A stretch of 64,000 bases of DNA from Nitrospira sp. GTDB taxonomy: Bacteria > Nitrospirota > Nitrospiria > Nitrospirales > Nitrospiraceae. The notes below the pieces were generated by a model, which made no database searches, was not told where the DNA came from, and worked only from the letters and a program-made list of their open reading frames with translations. The translations under genes were made by a program, and so were the position numbers. Below are positions 1 through 7,385 of the stretch, one piece after another. Each line of letters opens with the position of its first letter. Within the stretch, counting starts at the first letter, position 1. Where the stretch lies: positions 372,001 through 436,000 of the forward strand of contig JARFXO010000003.1 of assembly GCA_029194665.1 (NCBI GenBank), in the 5' to 3' direction.

Positions 1-373
1 AGGAAAGTTGCTCGCCTAAGCCGGCGACAGGTCGCACGATCGTCCGTTTTCCGACGGTCGAAACTTTGACGCGGATCGATTGAGTCTGCGCCTCTGCTTG
101 AGGGAGCCGGCCGATGAGGGTGCCTTCAATGATGTCCTCCGCCGGAGCAAGACTAAACAGATCCTCGACGCGGCAAGCCAGTACTGAGGCCAACTGAAGG
201 GCAACTGCCGTCGTCGGTAAGTACAGGTTCGATTCAATGGAAGATATGGCTTGTCGCGTAATACCAGCTCGCTTGGCGAGTTCACCCTGAGAGAAGCCCT
301 GCTTCGTACGAATGGATTTTAGGTGATTGGAAAACCGAACGGAGGGTCCGTGCTGTTTGATCTGCGTCCGCAT
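1..373 (-). CDS. XRE-family HTH transcriptional regulator, 3' end missing (partial)
   Basis: Reading the minus strand from an ATG at 371-373 gives an open frame that runs off the left edge of the window. Residues about 12-65 form a Cro/C1-type helix-turn-helix (RTKQGFSQGELAKRAGITRQ, then AISSIES), followed by a short linker with VEDLFSLAP. The remainder starts a second domain (EGTLIGRLPQ and after). Single XRE domains followed by a longer C-terminal part are common in regulators with a binding-protein-like sensor domain, but too little of that part is present to say. The gene is divergent from nothing recognisable; the upstream 240 bases carry only a small palindrome. DNA-binding role is well supported; its targets are unknown. 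Confidence 0.75.
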   Translation of the reverse strand, partial: MRTQIKQHGPSVRFSNHLKSIRTKQGFSQGELAKRAGITRQAISSIESNLYLPTTAVALQLASVLACRVEDLFSLAPAEDIIEGTLIGRLPQAEAQTQSIRVKVSTVGKRTIVRPVAGLGEQLS

Positions 374-382
374 GGACAGGGT

Positions 383-397
383 GTATAGCAAGTATAC
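383..397. promoter_or_regulatory. Palindrome upstream of the XRE regulator, possible operator
   Basis: A perfect inverted repeat, GTATA then a 5-base spacer then TATAC, lies 10 bases upstream of the regulator start codon. XRE regulators often bind such palindromes to repress themselves. This is position-based inference only; the arms are short. Confidence 0.3.
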
Positions 398-675
398 TTT
401 CCAGATGTCAATTATGATTTACACCATCTGTTCGGCTTCATAACAGAAGAGTCCTAGAAGCCGTACAAATCCACGACAGTTTGAGGCCACTGCGCCGAAT
501 GGACTCATCGCCGCATGGCCTGTGAGGACCGACCTGATTGCACAGGACTCGACACAGTACGGAGATCGAATTGACGGGTGAGATGCGAGGTCAGGAGGTA
601 TTTATGCGGATCTTAGCAGGCGGCGGAAAAACTCAAATTGCGTGCTTCAACAGGCCTGTCATGAGATTCTATGGT

Positions 676-1632
676 TCATGTCAAGCATTTTGTTATTCGC
701 TCTGGATTAAATGTTGTCCGGTAATGATGAATAGACCACGCGGTCCGGGCGATTTTGCGAGCGATGATCACCAACGAGGCGGTCGTACTCCAGCCTTGCG
801 TGCGGTACGATTCGTAGATCGGTTTCCAGACGGTAGTTTTGACGGCCGACATCGCAGCGTTAAACAGCAAGCGGCGCAACTCGGCCGGGCCGCGTTTGGA
901 CAAGCGGCGGCGACCGGCTTTCTGTCCCGAGTCATTCGCCCGCGGATCCAACCCGGTGAAAGCGACGAAGGCATCCGCCTTGCGAAACGGTACGCGCTCC
1001 AACGTATTGGTCAAGCTGAGGCCTACCAGGGGACCGACGCCCACAATGGTTTGCAACCGATGTTGGGCCTCCTGGTGTTGGGGCGAACCAGCCGCAATCG
1101 CAGCCATGGCCGTATCAATCTTGGCAATCAACGCCTCCAATTTGCTCATCACGGCCTTGAGTTCGGCGGCAAAGCCGCCCAGATTGCGCATCGTCAGCTT
1201 GAGCGTGCCTTGGAGACGGACAATCGTGGCACGCCGTCGAATCAGCTGATCCAGCTTGCGTTGATTCGCCGTGGGAGGCGTCTAGGCACGCAAGTGCGTG
1301 TGCTCTTGCGCGATGAGTCGGGCAATCAATTCCGCATCCACCCGGTCGGTTTTGGCCCGGTTGCCCATGGCCTTGGCGTAGTGCCGAGTATCCAACGGGT
1401 TCAGCAGGAAGACGGTATACCCGTGGGCCTGCGCCAGGGCCGCCAGCAATTCATGATAGGTGCTGGTGGATTCCAAGCCGATGCGGCTGCCGGCTGGGAG
1501 AGATTTCAGCCATGTCCGCAAGGGGGCCCGCTGATTGGGAATACGCTGGACCGGAAAACTGTGCTCGGCACATGCGACCACAACGGCGTCTTTGGCCACA
1601 TCCACGCCGACATTCAGAACGGGTTGCATCAT
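676..1632 (-). pseudogene. IS110-family transposase interrupted by an in-frame TAG
   Basis: The start is taken at the ATG at 1630-1632, the first of two adjacent ATGs, behind an AGGAGG at good spacing. The N-terminal RuvC-like DEDD domain is visible: VGVDVAKD (first Asp), GLESTSTYHE (Glu) and DRVDAELIA (two Asp). After HTHLRA comes a TAG codon (plus-strand cta at 1282-1284), and the same frame then continues without a shift through a coiled linker (QRKLDQLIRRRATIV) into the C-terminal Tnp domain with VGVGPLVGLSLTNTL, FVAFTGLDPR and RLSKRGPAELRRLL, the region holding the catalytic serine of the family. One base change would restore a protein of about 318 residues. The C-terminal part alone could start at the ATG at 1189-1191 but would lack the RuvC domain. 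Confidence 0.88.
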
Positions 1633-1673
1633 CGTCGCCTCCTTGAAAGCAGAAATGAATGACGCTGGGGTGG

Positions 1674-1850
1674 CACACACCAACGTGAGCTTGCAGACAA
1701 ATCGGCGGTCAGGGGTCCTGCCGCGAGATTCTTCATCGACGTTTGTGGTGTGGGTGGGAGAGTTCTCAGACAGTCTGTCCGCTGTGCGGCAGATGCTAGT
1801 CGATGTCCCTCCACCCCAGCTCCTCGTAGCTTCTCAAGAATGAACGGTAA
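1674..1850 (-). ncRNA. Predicted IS110 bridge RNA with target and donor binding loops
   Basis: Read on the minus strand, the noncoding left end folds into a small 5' hairpin and two stem-internal-loop-hairpin units. Unit 1: outer stem 1807-1816 with 1752-1762, guide 1803-1795 (TCGACTAGC), terminal hairpin CCGC/GCGG (1789-1779), guide 1773-1765 (CTGTCTGAG). Unit 2: outer stem 1752-1739 with 1686-1674, guide 1732-1726 (AGAATCT), hairpin 1724-1705, guide 1696-1690 (CTGCAAG). The unit 1 guides match the target (TTCGACCAG-CT-CAGG, one G-U wobble per side). The unit 2 guides match the element's own junction: AGAATCT is identical to 670-664 at the right end, and CTGCAAG pairs with CTTGTA at the left end with one wobble. 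The order target loop then donor loop is that of IS621. Exact RNA ends are not visible. Confidence 0.75.
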
Positions 1851-2022
1851 AACACCATACAAGCTGGTCGAAGGGCTCAGCACGGACGAAAAGCGTCAGC
1901 ACATCCAATGACCGCTCCGTTCGTCCTGAGGCTTTCGAAGGATGAACGGAGGGTTTTCCGCAGCCTGTTAGAGGGGACCCTGCCCGAACAACTGAAGAGA
2001 GGACTCAGTCACGCAAGCGCCG

Positions 2023-2397
2023 CTATTCACTATGGTGAGGGGCTGCCGATGCCGAGGGCATGTCTGCCGTGATGCAGGACTGCATGAGCTCAACCTTACA
2101 TTGCCACGATGTGGCCGCAGCGTTGACGCGGTTGACCACATCCGCCGGCTTTACGGTGCTGGGAGTAATGTCCACGAGCACATGGTCGGGGACGCGGTTG
2201 AAGTAGACGCCGGTCACGCCTGGAATAGCTTGCAAGACGTTGTTCATCTCAGCTTCCTTGCTGTCGCAGCCGGATCCGCTGAGCATCAGGGGAAGTCGTT
2301 CTTTGGTCGGTGGGTTTGCTGAAACAGGTAAGGAAACGGAAAGGCTCGCGATCATGAGTACTACCGGTACAACTCGTTGACTCCAAAATGTTTGCAT
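2023..2397 (-). CDS. Secreted HMA-like (heavy-metal-associated fold) protein
   Basis: The start at 2395-2397 is preferred because a GGGAG lies just upstream and the product opens with a signal peptide (MQTFWSQRVVPVVLMIASLS to PVSA). The frame stays open 53 codons further upstream, but that part overlaps the preceding gene. The mature part of about 95 residues looks like a ferredoxin-like HMA fold: a segment around SGSGCDSKEAEMNNVLQAIP, then GVTGVYFNRVPDHVLVDITP, then ADVVNRVNAA. The usual CxxC metal site is missing; only single cysteines are seen (GCDSKE, WQCKVE, QSCI). It is the last gene of a minus-strand run of secreted proteins. Metal binding is uncertain; the fold assignment is by pattern. 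Confidence 0.65.
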   Translation of the reverse strand: MQTFWSQRVVPVVLMIASLSVSLPVSANPPTKERLPLMLSGSGCDSKEAEMNNVLQAIPGVTGVYFNRVPDHVLVDITPSTVKPADVVNRVNAAATSWQCKVELMQSCITADMPSASAAPHHSE

Positions 2398-2470
2398 GAA
2401 ATAAGCTCCCAGACAAGAGAGGGTGATAGCGCGCATAAAATACAGGATGCGGAATGATTTTGTCGAGTCG

Positions 2471-2923
2471 CTACTTGTCCTGCACCAAAAAGGCTCTTGA
2501 GCGGGCAGTGCCGCCGCCGGCGACGACATCGATGAATGACATGCCGGGCCGGACATCGGGAACCGTCGCTTCGATGGTCGTGTCGTTCACGAACTTGTAG
2601 TCGATCTGGGTGGGGCCCGCCGCACTGAACGCCACGCCACGGAAACAATCCTTCGTTCCGAAATTCTCTCCCTTGATGGTGATCGTGTGTCCCGGCTTGG
2701 CTTCATCCGGCTCCACGCGCGAGATCTTCGGTTTTCTACTGCTATCGCAGACAGGGTCCTTCGACACGTGCTGTTCGTCGTGACCCTTGATTGATTCTGT
2801 ATCGTGCAGCGTGTAGCCCGCTCCGTCGACGATCACTCCCTCTTCAGCAACCGAGTGGCGGGGGAAGCAGGGGAACGCACACAAGGAGACCATCGCGAAG
2901 GGCAACAGAAATCGGGGAGACAT
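2471..2923 (-). CDS. Secreted IPT/TIG-domain protein
   Basis: A 150-residue protein with an AGGAGG ribosome site directly upstream of the ATG. Residues 1-26 form a signal peptide (MSPRFLLPFAMVSLCAFPCF to VA). From about residue 66 there is one TIG/IPT immunoglobulin-like domain, recognisable by PKISRVEPDEAKPGHTITIK followed by GENFG and a TTIEATVPDV segment. Such domains are extracellular binding or scaffolding modules. Between signal and domain is a short polar stretch with a few cysteines and histidines. It sits 22 bases downstream of the binding-protein gene and 73 bases upstream of the HMA-like gene, all on one strand. No enzymatic role is apparent. Confidence 0.75.
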   Translation of the reverse strand: MSPRFLLPFAMVSLCAFPCFPRHSVAEEGVIVDGAGYTLHDTESIKGHDEQHVSKDPVCDSSRKPKISRVEPDEAKPGHTITIKGENFGTKDCFRGVAFSAAGPTQIDYKFVNDTTIEATVPDVRPGMSFIDVVAGGGTARSRAFLVQDK

Positions 2924-2945
2924 TGGGACCTCCTTCTATGGAGAC

Positions 2946-3767
2946 TTACTTGTTCTGCATCGGAACATAGATTTCTCCGATGATCGTTTGCCCGGGAGAG
3001 GAGAGCGCAAATTGTGAAAAGGCCTCAACCAGGCTGTTCGGTTCCTTTTTCGAAAGCAGCAACAGAGGGCGACGGAGGCTGTAGCGGCCGTCCTTCACCG
3101 TCGGCACTTCCGGCTCGACCTTATCCACCGGCAGCAAGCGGACGGCGACACCTCCCGAGACGGCCGAGAGGCCGGTACTCAATGAAATATAGGCGGCTGC
3201 GGAGAGGGGAGGAAGGGTGCCGACGACGGTCTTCACGACGACCTCGTCTGCACCGATCATTTTGGCGGAATCAGGAATTTTGCCAGCTATCCCCAGTTGG
3301 GTTTCGAAGGCTTCCCGAACGTTTTGGTTGCGTGGCCTATCGATCAGGAGAAGCTTGGTCTCCGGTCCGCCCAGCTCCGACCACTCCGAGATCTTTCCCG
3401 AAAAAATGTCGGCAACTTGCTGCTTGGTCACTTCTTTGGTGAAGTTCGACAGATGAACCAGAATGCCGATTCCATCCCAGCCTATCTGAGTCGCCGCTAA
3501 CGCCGGATCTTCGACCCCTGTGACGGCAATCTGAGCCCGGCCTGTGTTGACCAGTTGCAACGGTTTGGAATCTTCATCCCACAGAATATCGACATAGACT
3601 CGTGGATTGGCTTTTTCGAAGGCCCGAACCAGGGTCTCGATGGTCCTTTGCTCCGGCCCGTTTCCGGCGATGATCAAGTTTCCGGCTACTTGAGCGAAGG
3701 TGGCGGCGTGCGACGCACAGAGAGCTACTCCGACGAACAGCCCGGTTACGAACTGCCCCACGGTCAT
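2946..3767 (-). CDS. PstS-like periplasmic substrate-binding protein
   Basis: The ATG at 3765-3767 is preferred over a GTG six codons upstream. The product begins with a signal peptide (MTVGQFVTGLFVGVALCASH to FAQ). The body is a type II periplasmic binding protein of the phosphate/PstS-like type: GNLIIAGNGPEQRTIETLVR near the N-terminus, IAVTGVEDP, a VADIFSGKISEWSELGG segment (the I-F-x-G-x-I-x-x-W signature) and RNQNVREAFE. At about 270 residues it is close to family size. No permease or ATPase genes are nearby, so it is more likely an orphan binding or sensing protein than part of a full ABC importer. Ligand unknown. Confidence 0.8.
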   Translation of the reverse strand: MTVGQFVTGLFVGVALCASHAATFAQVAGNLIIAGNGPEQRTIETLVRAFEKANPRVYVDILWDEDSKPLQLVNTGRAQIAVTGVEDPALAATQIGWDGIGILVHLSNFTKEVTKQQVADIFSGKISEWSELGGPETKLLLIDRPRNQNVREAFETQLGIAGKIPDSAKMIGADEVVVKTVVGTLPPLSAAAYISLSTGLSAVSGGVAVRLLPVDKVEPEVPTVKDGRYSLRRPLLLLSKKEPNSLVEAFSQFALSSPGQTIIGEIYVPMQNK

Positions 3768-3816
3768 CGCGTGGCCTGTTCCCACAGGAGGTCACGACCG
3801 AGTTGGTCTTGGATGC

Positions 3817-4131
3817 TCAAGAGATCGATCCTTCTGTCGGCGCGGAATCTGATTCCGAGGCGGCATCAGGCGGCGGCATGTTGAGTGCGACATTCACCGG
3901 CGGCAACTTGGCGAAGCTCCGCATCCGTTCCTCATGCATGGCCTTGGCTTTCAGCTCGGAAAAGCCTGGTTTGCGATCACCGACGACATTGGATGAAAAC
4001 AAGGACATCAGTCTGGTTGCCTGTCGGGCCCGACAAAATGGACATTCCGTGTCTTCGACCCTGGCATACAGAGACTGACTGGCTTCGAATTGTTTTTCGC
4101 ACTGTCCACAATGGTACTCGTAGAGGGGCAC
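3817..4131 (-). CDS. FmdB-family zinc ribbon protein
   Basis: A 104-residue protein that starts with the family hallmark MPLYEYHCGQCEKQFEASQS, followed by VEDTECPFCRARQATRLMS. The two CxxC pairs form a small zinc ribbon. The C-terminal half is low-complexity and acidic (DAASESDSAPTEGS). It lies 49 bases upstream of the PstS-like gene on the same strand and may head that operon. FmdB proteins were named from a formamidase gene cluster; a regulatory role is suggested but not established. Confidence 0.85.
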   Translation of the reverse strand: MPLYEYHCGQCEKQFEASQSLYARVEDTECPFCRARQATRLMSLFSSNVVGDRKPGFSELKAKAMHEERMRSFAKLPPVNVALNMPPPDAASESDSAPTEGSIS

Positions 4132-4293
4132 GGAATTGGATCCTTTCGCTGGCTCTATTGCAGAGCTATCATCCGGAACTCTGGTCCAGACTTGACAAGA
4201 CGACCTCTCTCAGGTGATCTTGACCGGCTCACAAGGATACGTTTATTCTAGCAACATACACAACTATACTGCCAGCTTCATAGGAGGGTTTCA

Positions 4294-4470
4294 ATGTCAG
4301 TGCTGATTCGACGGTACAAAGGCAACACCGGCATGATGCAGGAAGAACGAATCGATGACGACGATCGAATCGAGCGCTACATGAGGCTCTTTGAAAAAGA
4401 CGACGTCAAGAAGTTGCACACCGGCGTGAAAGTTTTTATTGAGAAGGATGAGTGGCAGCTCCTCCCATGA
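4294..4470 (+). CDS. Small acidic protein of unknown function (58 aa)
   Basis: An ATG at 4294 follows a clear AGGAGG at 4283-4288. The 58-residue product starts MSVLIRRYKGNTGMMQEERI, continues with a DDDDRIERYMRLFEKDD segment and ends FIEKDEWQLLP. It is rich in Asp, Glu and Lys with no membrane segment or cysteine. Spacing, ribosome site and balanced composition argue for a real gene. I do not recognise the family. Confidence 0.6.
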   Translation: MSVLIRRYKGNTGMMQEERIDDDDRIERYMRLFEKDDVKKLHTGVKVFIEKDEWQLLP

Positions 4471-4566
4471 GAGTCGGTAAGGGGCGAGAGGTGAAGGGCA
4501 ATCGGGTGACCTGCAATCGTTCCCGAAGACCTTCACGACTGTCCGTTCACCCCTGACCGGTCTGCC

Positions 4567-4770
4567 ATGATTTACTGGGTTCACATTGCACGAGCGATCG
4601 ACCGTGCAACACTCCACCGCGATCGCTGTTCAGAGGTTCCGTCCATCGCGACCTCCAGTGATTTCTGGGAGGGAGGATGGTTCGACTATCCGGACAAGGA
4701 ACGGGCACTCCGTGCTATGGAACAGGCCGGAGTCAACCTACAACGACGGTGCCCTCTGTGCAAACCCTAG
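4567..4770 (+). CDS. Small protein with a C-terminal CxxC, unknown function (67 aa)
   Basis: The product begins MIYWVHIARAIDRATLHRDR, contains DFWEGGWFDYPDKERALRAM and ends QRRCPLCKP. One cysteine near residue 21 plus a terminal CPLC could bind a metal. The pattern (an early H-x-x-x-C, a GW motif, an A..AM helix and a final C-x-x-C) resembles small zinc-binding proteins seen in many genomes. There is no strong ribosome site, so the start is uncertain, and the frame overlaps alternative frames. Likely real but not certain. Confidence 0.45.
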   Translation: MIYWVHIARAIDRATLHRDRCSEVPSIATSSDFWEGGWFDYPDKERALRAMEQAGVNLQRRCPLCKP

Positions 4771-4805
4771 AAATAGGAAGTGCTGAGTGCTCAGTGCTGA
4801 GGCTT

Positions 4806-4966
4806 TAGCAGGCTGCGGAAAAACTCCCTTTGTGTGCTTCGACAGGCCTGTCCTGAGCTGGTCGAAGGGCTCAGCACGATCGAAAAATCTCAGCAAATTC
4901 AATGACCGCTCCGTTCGTCCTGAGGCTCTCGAAGGATGAACGGAGGGGGTTTTCGCAGCCTGTTAG
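4806..4966. repeat. Intact dispersed palindromic repeat (about 161 bp)
   Basis: The element has terminal inverted repeats (TAGCAGGCTGCGGAAAAAC at the left, GTTTTCGCAGCCTGTTAG at the right) and internal palindromic blocks: TTCGACAGGCCTGTCCTGAG followed by CTGGTCGAAGG, and CGTTCGTCCTGAGG followed by CGAAGGATGAACGG. No coding capacity is seen. Size and terminal repeats are MITE-like, while the internal blocks are REP-like. It is the uninterrupted form of the copy at 614-1971 and contains the sequence CCTGAGCTGGTCGA (4852-4865), equivalent to the IS110 target. Confidence 0.85.
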
Positions 4967-5014
4967 GTTTGGTTTACTCAGAACTCAACGCTCAGCACCC
5001 AGCACGTTTCCCCC

Positions 5015-5839
5015 ATGCCCCAACTCGCACTCCTCCTGACCACGGTCATCTGGGGTGCCACATTTCCCGCAACCAAAGCAGCGCTTGAGCAGATCCCTCC
5101 GCTTTCTTTCCTGTTGCTCCGATTCCTCCTAGGCACCCTGTTGGTGCTTCTGTGGTTTGTGATTTGCCGCCGTCGACTGCACCGGGATCATGCCGTATTG
5201 AAGGCGAGCGCGCTCACGACCGTCTTCCTCTTTCTCGGGTACCTGTTGCAAACGGTCGGACTCCTCCATACGAGTGCTTCCAATTCAGCGTTTCTGACGG
5301 CGTTGTATGTGATTTTTGTACCGATGATTCTCATGCGGATCGACCGGCGGGTGGTGTCGGCTACGGCGATTGCGGTGGTCGGGCTCTGGCTCTTAGTCAA
5401 GCCCGACAGCTCTATGAATCTGGGAGATCTCATGACGCTAGGATGCGCCGTCGCGTTTGCCGGGCATATCATTTGTCTTGAGCGGTTCACCCGGCAAGTC
5501 GATGCTCCGTCGTTACTGGTGTGGCAGATGGTGGCGATGACGCTGTTGTTCCTTCCTGCTCCCTGGTGGGAAGAGGCGACACAGAGCGCCTTTTCGCCGA
5601 CAGCCGCCTTGCTGATCGGTCTTGGGGTCACGGGCATTCTGGCTACGCTGGCGTTTGCCGTCCAGATGTGGGCGCAGCGGCTGGTGCCCGCGCAACAGGT
5701 AGCCTTATTGTTTGCGTCTGAACCAGCCTATGCGGCTTGGTTGTCTTGGTACTTTCTCGGGGAGACGTTGGATGTGCAAGGATGGATCGGGAGCGCGCTG
5801 ATCTTATTGGCAGTGATGATCGGGGCGTTCGGCGGCTGA
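5015..5839 (+). CDS. EamA/DMT-family transporter
   Basis: A 274-residue hydrophobic protein with about ten membrane segments arranged as two EamA repeats. The first opens LALLLTTVIWGATFPATKAA, the typical start of the drug/metabolite transporter superfamily. The second repeat begins near residue 145 (MTLGCAVAFAGHIICLERF) and ends with LSWYFLGETLDVQGWIGSAL. Members export small metabolites or drugs across the inner membrane; the substrate cannot be read. It begins 48 bases after the palindromic repeat and is followed 23 bases later by an unknown gene on the same strand. Confidence 0.88.
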   Translation: MPQLALLLTTVIWGATFPATKAALEQIPPLSFLLLRFLLGTLLVLLWFVICRRRLHRDHAVLKASALTTVFLFLGYLLQTVGLLHTSASNSAFLTALYVIFVPMILMRIDRRVVSATAIAVVGLWLLVKPDSSMNLGDLMTLGCAVAFAGHIICLERFTRQVDAPSLLVWQMVAMTLLFLPAPWWEEATQSAFSPTAALLIGLGVTGILATLAFAVQMWAQRLVPAQQVALLFASEPAYAAWLSWYFLGETLDVQGWIGSALILLAVMIGAFGG

Positions 5840-5862
5840 TCGTTCGTAGGAGGAGACGTTGT

Positions 5863-6333
5863 ATGGCACAGAAATTCGGTAATGGACGATGGGTTCACGA
5901 AGGATTCTTGGATAATCGCATCGATGGAACGGTTGTGGGCCAGGTGGTCTTTGCCGTGATCGGGCCGGTGGATTTTTATCTGCGAGGCAATTTCAAGCCG
6001 GATATCGCAGGAGAGGTGATTCGATTCCGCAACAGTCGGTTTGAAGATGACGATATGGCTGGACAGGTCATCGGCGACATGGCGAAGCCGCAGGTCGGAA
6101 CGGTAAACCTGATTTCGCTGGATCCTCACCCCAATCTGGAGCCGCATCCCTATGTCGAGTGGTTTACGCTCAACAAGGACCACTACCGCTTCGAGTTGGG
6201 TCCAGGTGATGCCTGGGTGCTGTCCGATGAGGAACGGAAGGTGATCGATGAGGAAAGCCGACGCATCAGGGAGACCCTGGCCGATCAAGCGACCGACCGG
6301 CCAAGGTCCGACGATGATTCAGAGTGGGTCTAA
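5863..6333 (+). CDS. Conserved-looking protein of unknown function (156 aa)
   Basis: The ATG at 5863 follows an AGGAGGAG at ideal spacing. The product begins MAQKFGNGRWVHEGFLDNRI, has an alternating hydrophobic beta-rich centre (VFAVIGPVDFYLRGNFKPDI, GTVNLISLDPHPNLEPHPYV) and ends with a charged helix (DEERKVIDEESRRIRETLAD). No signal peptide, membrane segment or cysteine pair. It shares 4 bases at its stop with the convergent desaturase gene. I do not recognise a domain; the upstream EamA gene may be co-transcribed. Confidence 0.75.
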   Translation: MAQKFGNGRWVHEGFLDNRIDGTVVGQVVFAVIGPVDFYLRGNFKPDIAGEVIRFRNSRFEDDDMAGQVIGDMAKPQVGTVNLISLDPHPNLEPHPYVEWFTLNKDHYRFELGPGDAWVLSDEERKVIDEESRRIRETLADQATDRPRSDDDSEWV

Positions 6334-7385
6334 GGAGGGGTCAGTTCAAGTTGCGGCTGAGGCGCTGGAAGTTCCGCTGCTCTTACAGCTGCTTCAATCT
6401 TCTTCTTGAGTACGCTGCGGTCTGAATCCTGCTTGGTTTTGCCCTCGCGCACATATACCGGGACACCGCGGATATCCCAGACAAGCCCCAACCATTCCAG
6501 CCCTTTCAGGCAATAGTAGCTCATATCGATTTCCCACCAATAGAAGCCTTGTCTTGTCGAGGCTGGATAATAGTGGTGGTTATTGTGCCAGCCTTCTCCC
6601 ATGGTAATCAGGGCCAGAAAGAAGTTGTTTCGGCTGTCGTCCCCGGTCTCGTACCGTTGCGAGCCATAGACGTGGGACAAGGAATTGATGGTGCAGGTGC
6701 CATGAAACAGCGCGACGGTCGAGATGAAAAATCCCCAGATCAGCATCTGGGGGCCGTTGGTGCCGAGCTCTGGTGCATAGGCCTCCAGCAGCTTGCCGAA
6801 TCCGAACATTCCGAAGCCGGTAATGGTGGGAACGAGGACATCAAATCGGTCGAGAAACCGCAGCTCGGGAAACTTGGCGAAGTCGGCAATCCCTTTGAGG
6901 CGCGGCGCATAAAAGGTTTGCGACATCACCCAGCCCATGTGCGACCAGAGAAACCCCCCATGACGCGGAGAGTGCACATCCTCCGGCGTATCGGATGCGA
7001 TGTGGTGATGACGATGATGCCCAGCCCACCATAAGGGACCACGTTGAGCGCAGGAGCTGCCTAAGAGCGCAAAGAGAAATTGGACGGTGCGCGAGGTCTT
7101 GAACGTGCGATGTGAAAAATAGCGATGGTACCAGCCGGTGATCGCAAACATGCGGATGTAATAAAAGGCGACCGCGACGGCGACCGCGGTCCAACTCCAT
7201 CCTACCCACAACACCCCCAAACACATCAGATGCACGGCAATAAAGGGGACACTCCGAACCCAGTCGACCTTGGGAGGCCCTTCCACTTTCGTGTGTTCGA
7301 GGCCGGCCCAGGAGTCAAACCAACGAAGAAATGAATACCAGATATCCTGGGTTTTGGTCGGGCTACTCGTTGGCACGTCGGACAT
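6330..7385 (-). CDS. Acyl-CoA desaturase (delta-9 type, membrane di-iron)
   Basis: A 351-residue membrane protein with the three histidine boxes of the stearoyl-CoA desaturase family: HRYFSHRTF, HHRHHHIASD and HNNHHYYP, which bind the di-iron centre. Four membrane segments flank them (for example VPFIAVHLMCLGVLWVGWSW and FYYIRMFAITGWY). It introduces a cis double bond into saturated acyl chains. The start codon has a GAGGAG ribosome site. The C-terminus ends in a proline-rich tail. Electron donor not evident nearby; the closest candidate reductase is at 23196. Confidence 0.92.
   Translation of the reverse strand: MSDVPTSSPTKTQDIWYSFLRWFDSWAGLEHTKVEGPPKVDWVRSVPFIAVHLMCLGVLWVGWSWTAVAVAVAFYYIRMFAITGWYHRYFSHRTFKTSRTVQFLFALLGSSCAQRGPLWWAGHHRHHHIASDTPEDVHSPRHGGFLWSHMGWVMSQTFYAPRLKGIADFAKFPELRFLDRFDVLVPTITGFGMFGFGKLLEAYAPELGTNGPQMLIWGFFISTVALFHGTCTINSLSHVYGSQRYETGDDSRNNFFLALITMGEGWHNNHHYYPASTRQGFYWWEIDMSYYCLKGLEWLGLVWDIRGVPVYVREGKTKQDSDRSVLKKKIEAAVRAAELPAPQPQLELTPP

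Larger units (their letters stand above)
666..1863 (-). mobile_element. IS110-family insertion sequence (IS110 group), about 1198 bp
   Basis: The boundaries are set by comparison with the empty repeat at 4806-4966. There are no terminal inverted repeats and no longer target duplication; only a 2-bp core is shared, AG on the plus strand, CT on the transposase sense strand. The layout in transposase orientation is a left noncoding end of about 230 bases (1633-1863), the transposase gene, and a right end of only about 10 bases after the stop codon. A long noncoding left end carrying a bridge RNA and a short right end is the arrangement of the IS110 group, as opposed to IS1111. The transposase is broken by a stop codon, so this copy is probably not autonomous. 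Confidence 0.85.
614..1971. repeat. Dispersed palindromic repeat copy split by the IS110 element
   Basis: Bases 614-665 match the left third, and bases 1862-1971 match the right two thirds, of the uninterrupted repeat at 4806-4966. Both ends carry the same terminal inverted repeat (AGCAGGC at the left, GCCTGTTAG at the right). The break point falls at the dinucleotide AG, present at 664-665 and again at 1862-1863, so 1198 bases have been inserted. The left part has several mismatches to the 4806 copy (for example tgtcATGAG against tgtcCTGAG). Confidence 0.8.

Noticed and set aside
538..1662. Long plus-strand open frame of 374 codons
   Set aside because: It is antisense to the IS110 transposase; it has no ribosome site or recognisable domain, while the minus strand has clear transposase motifs.
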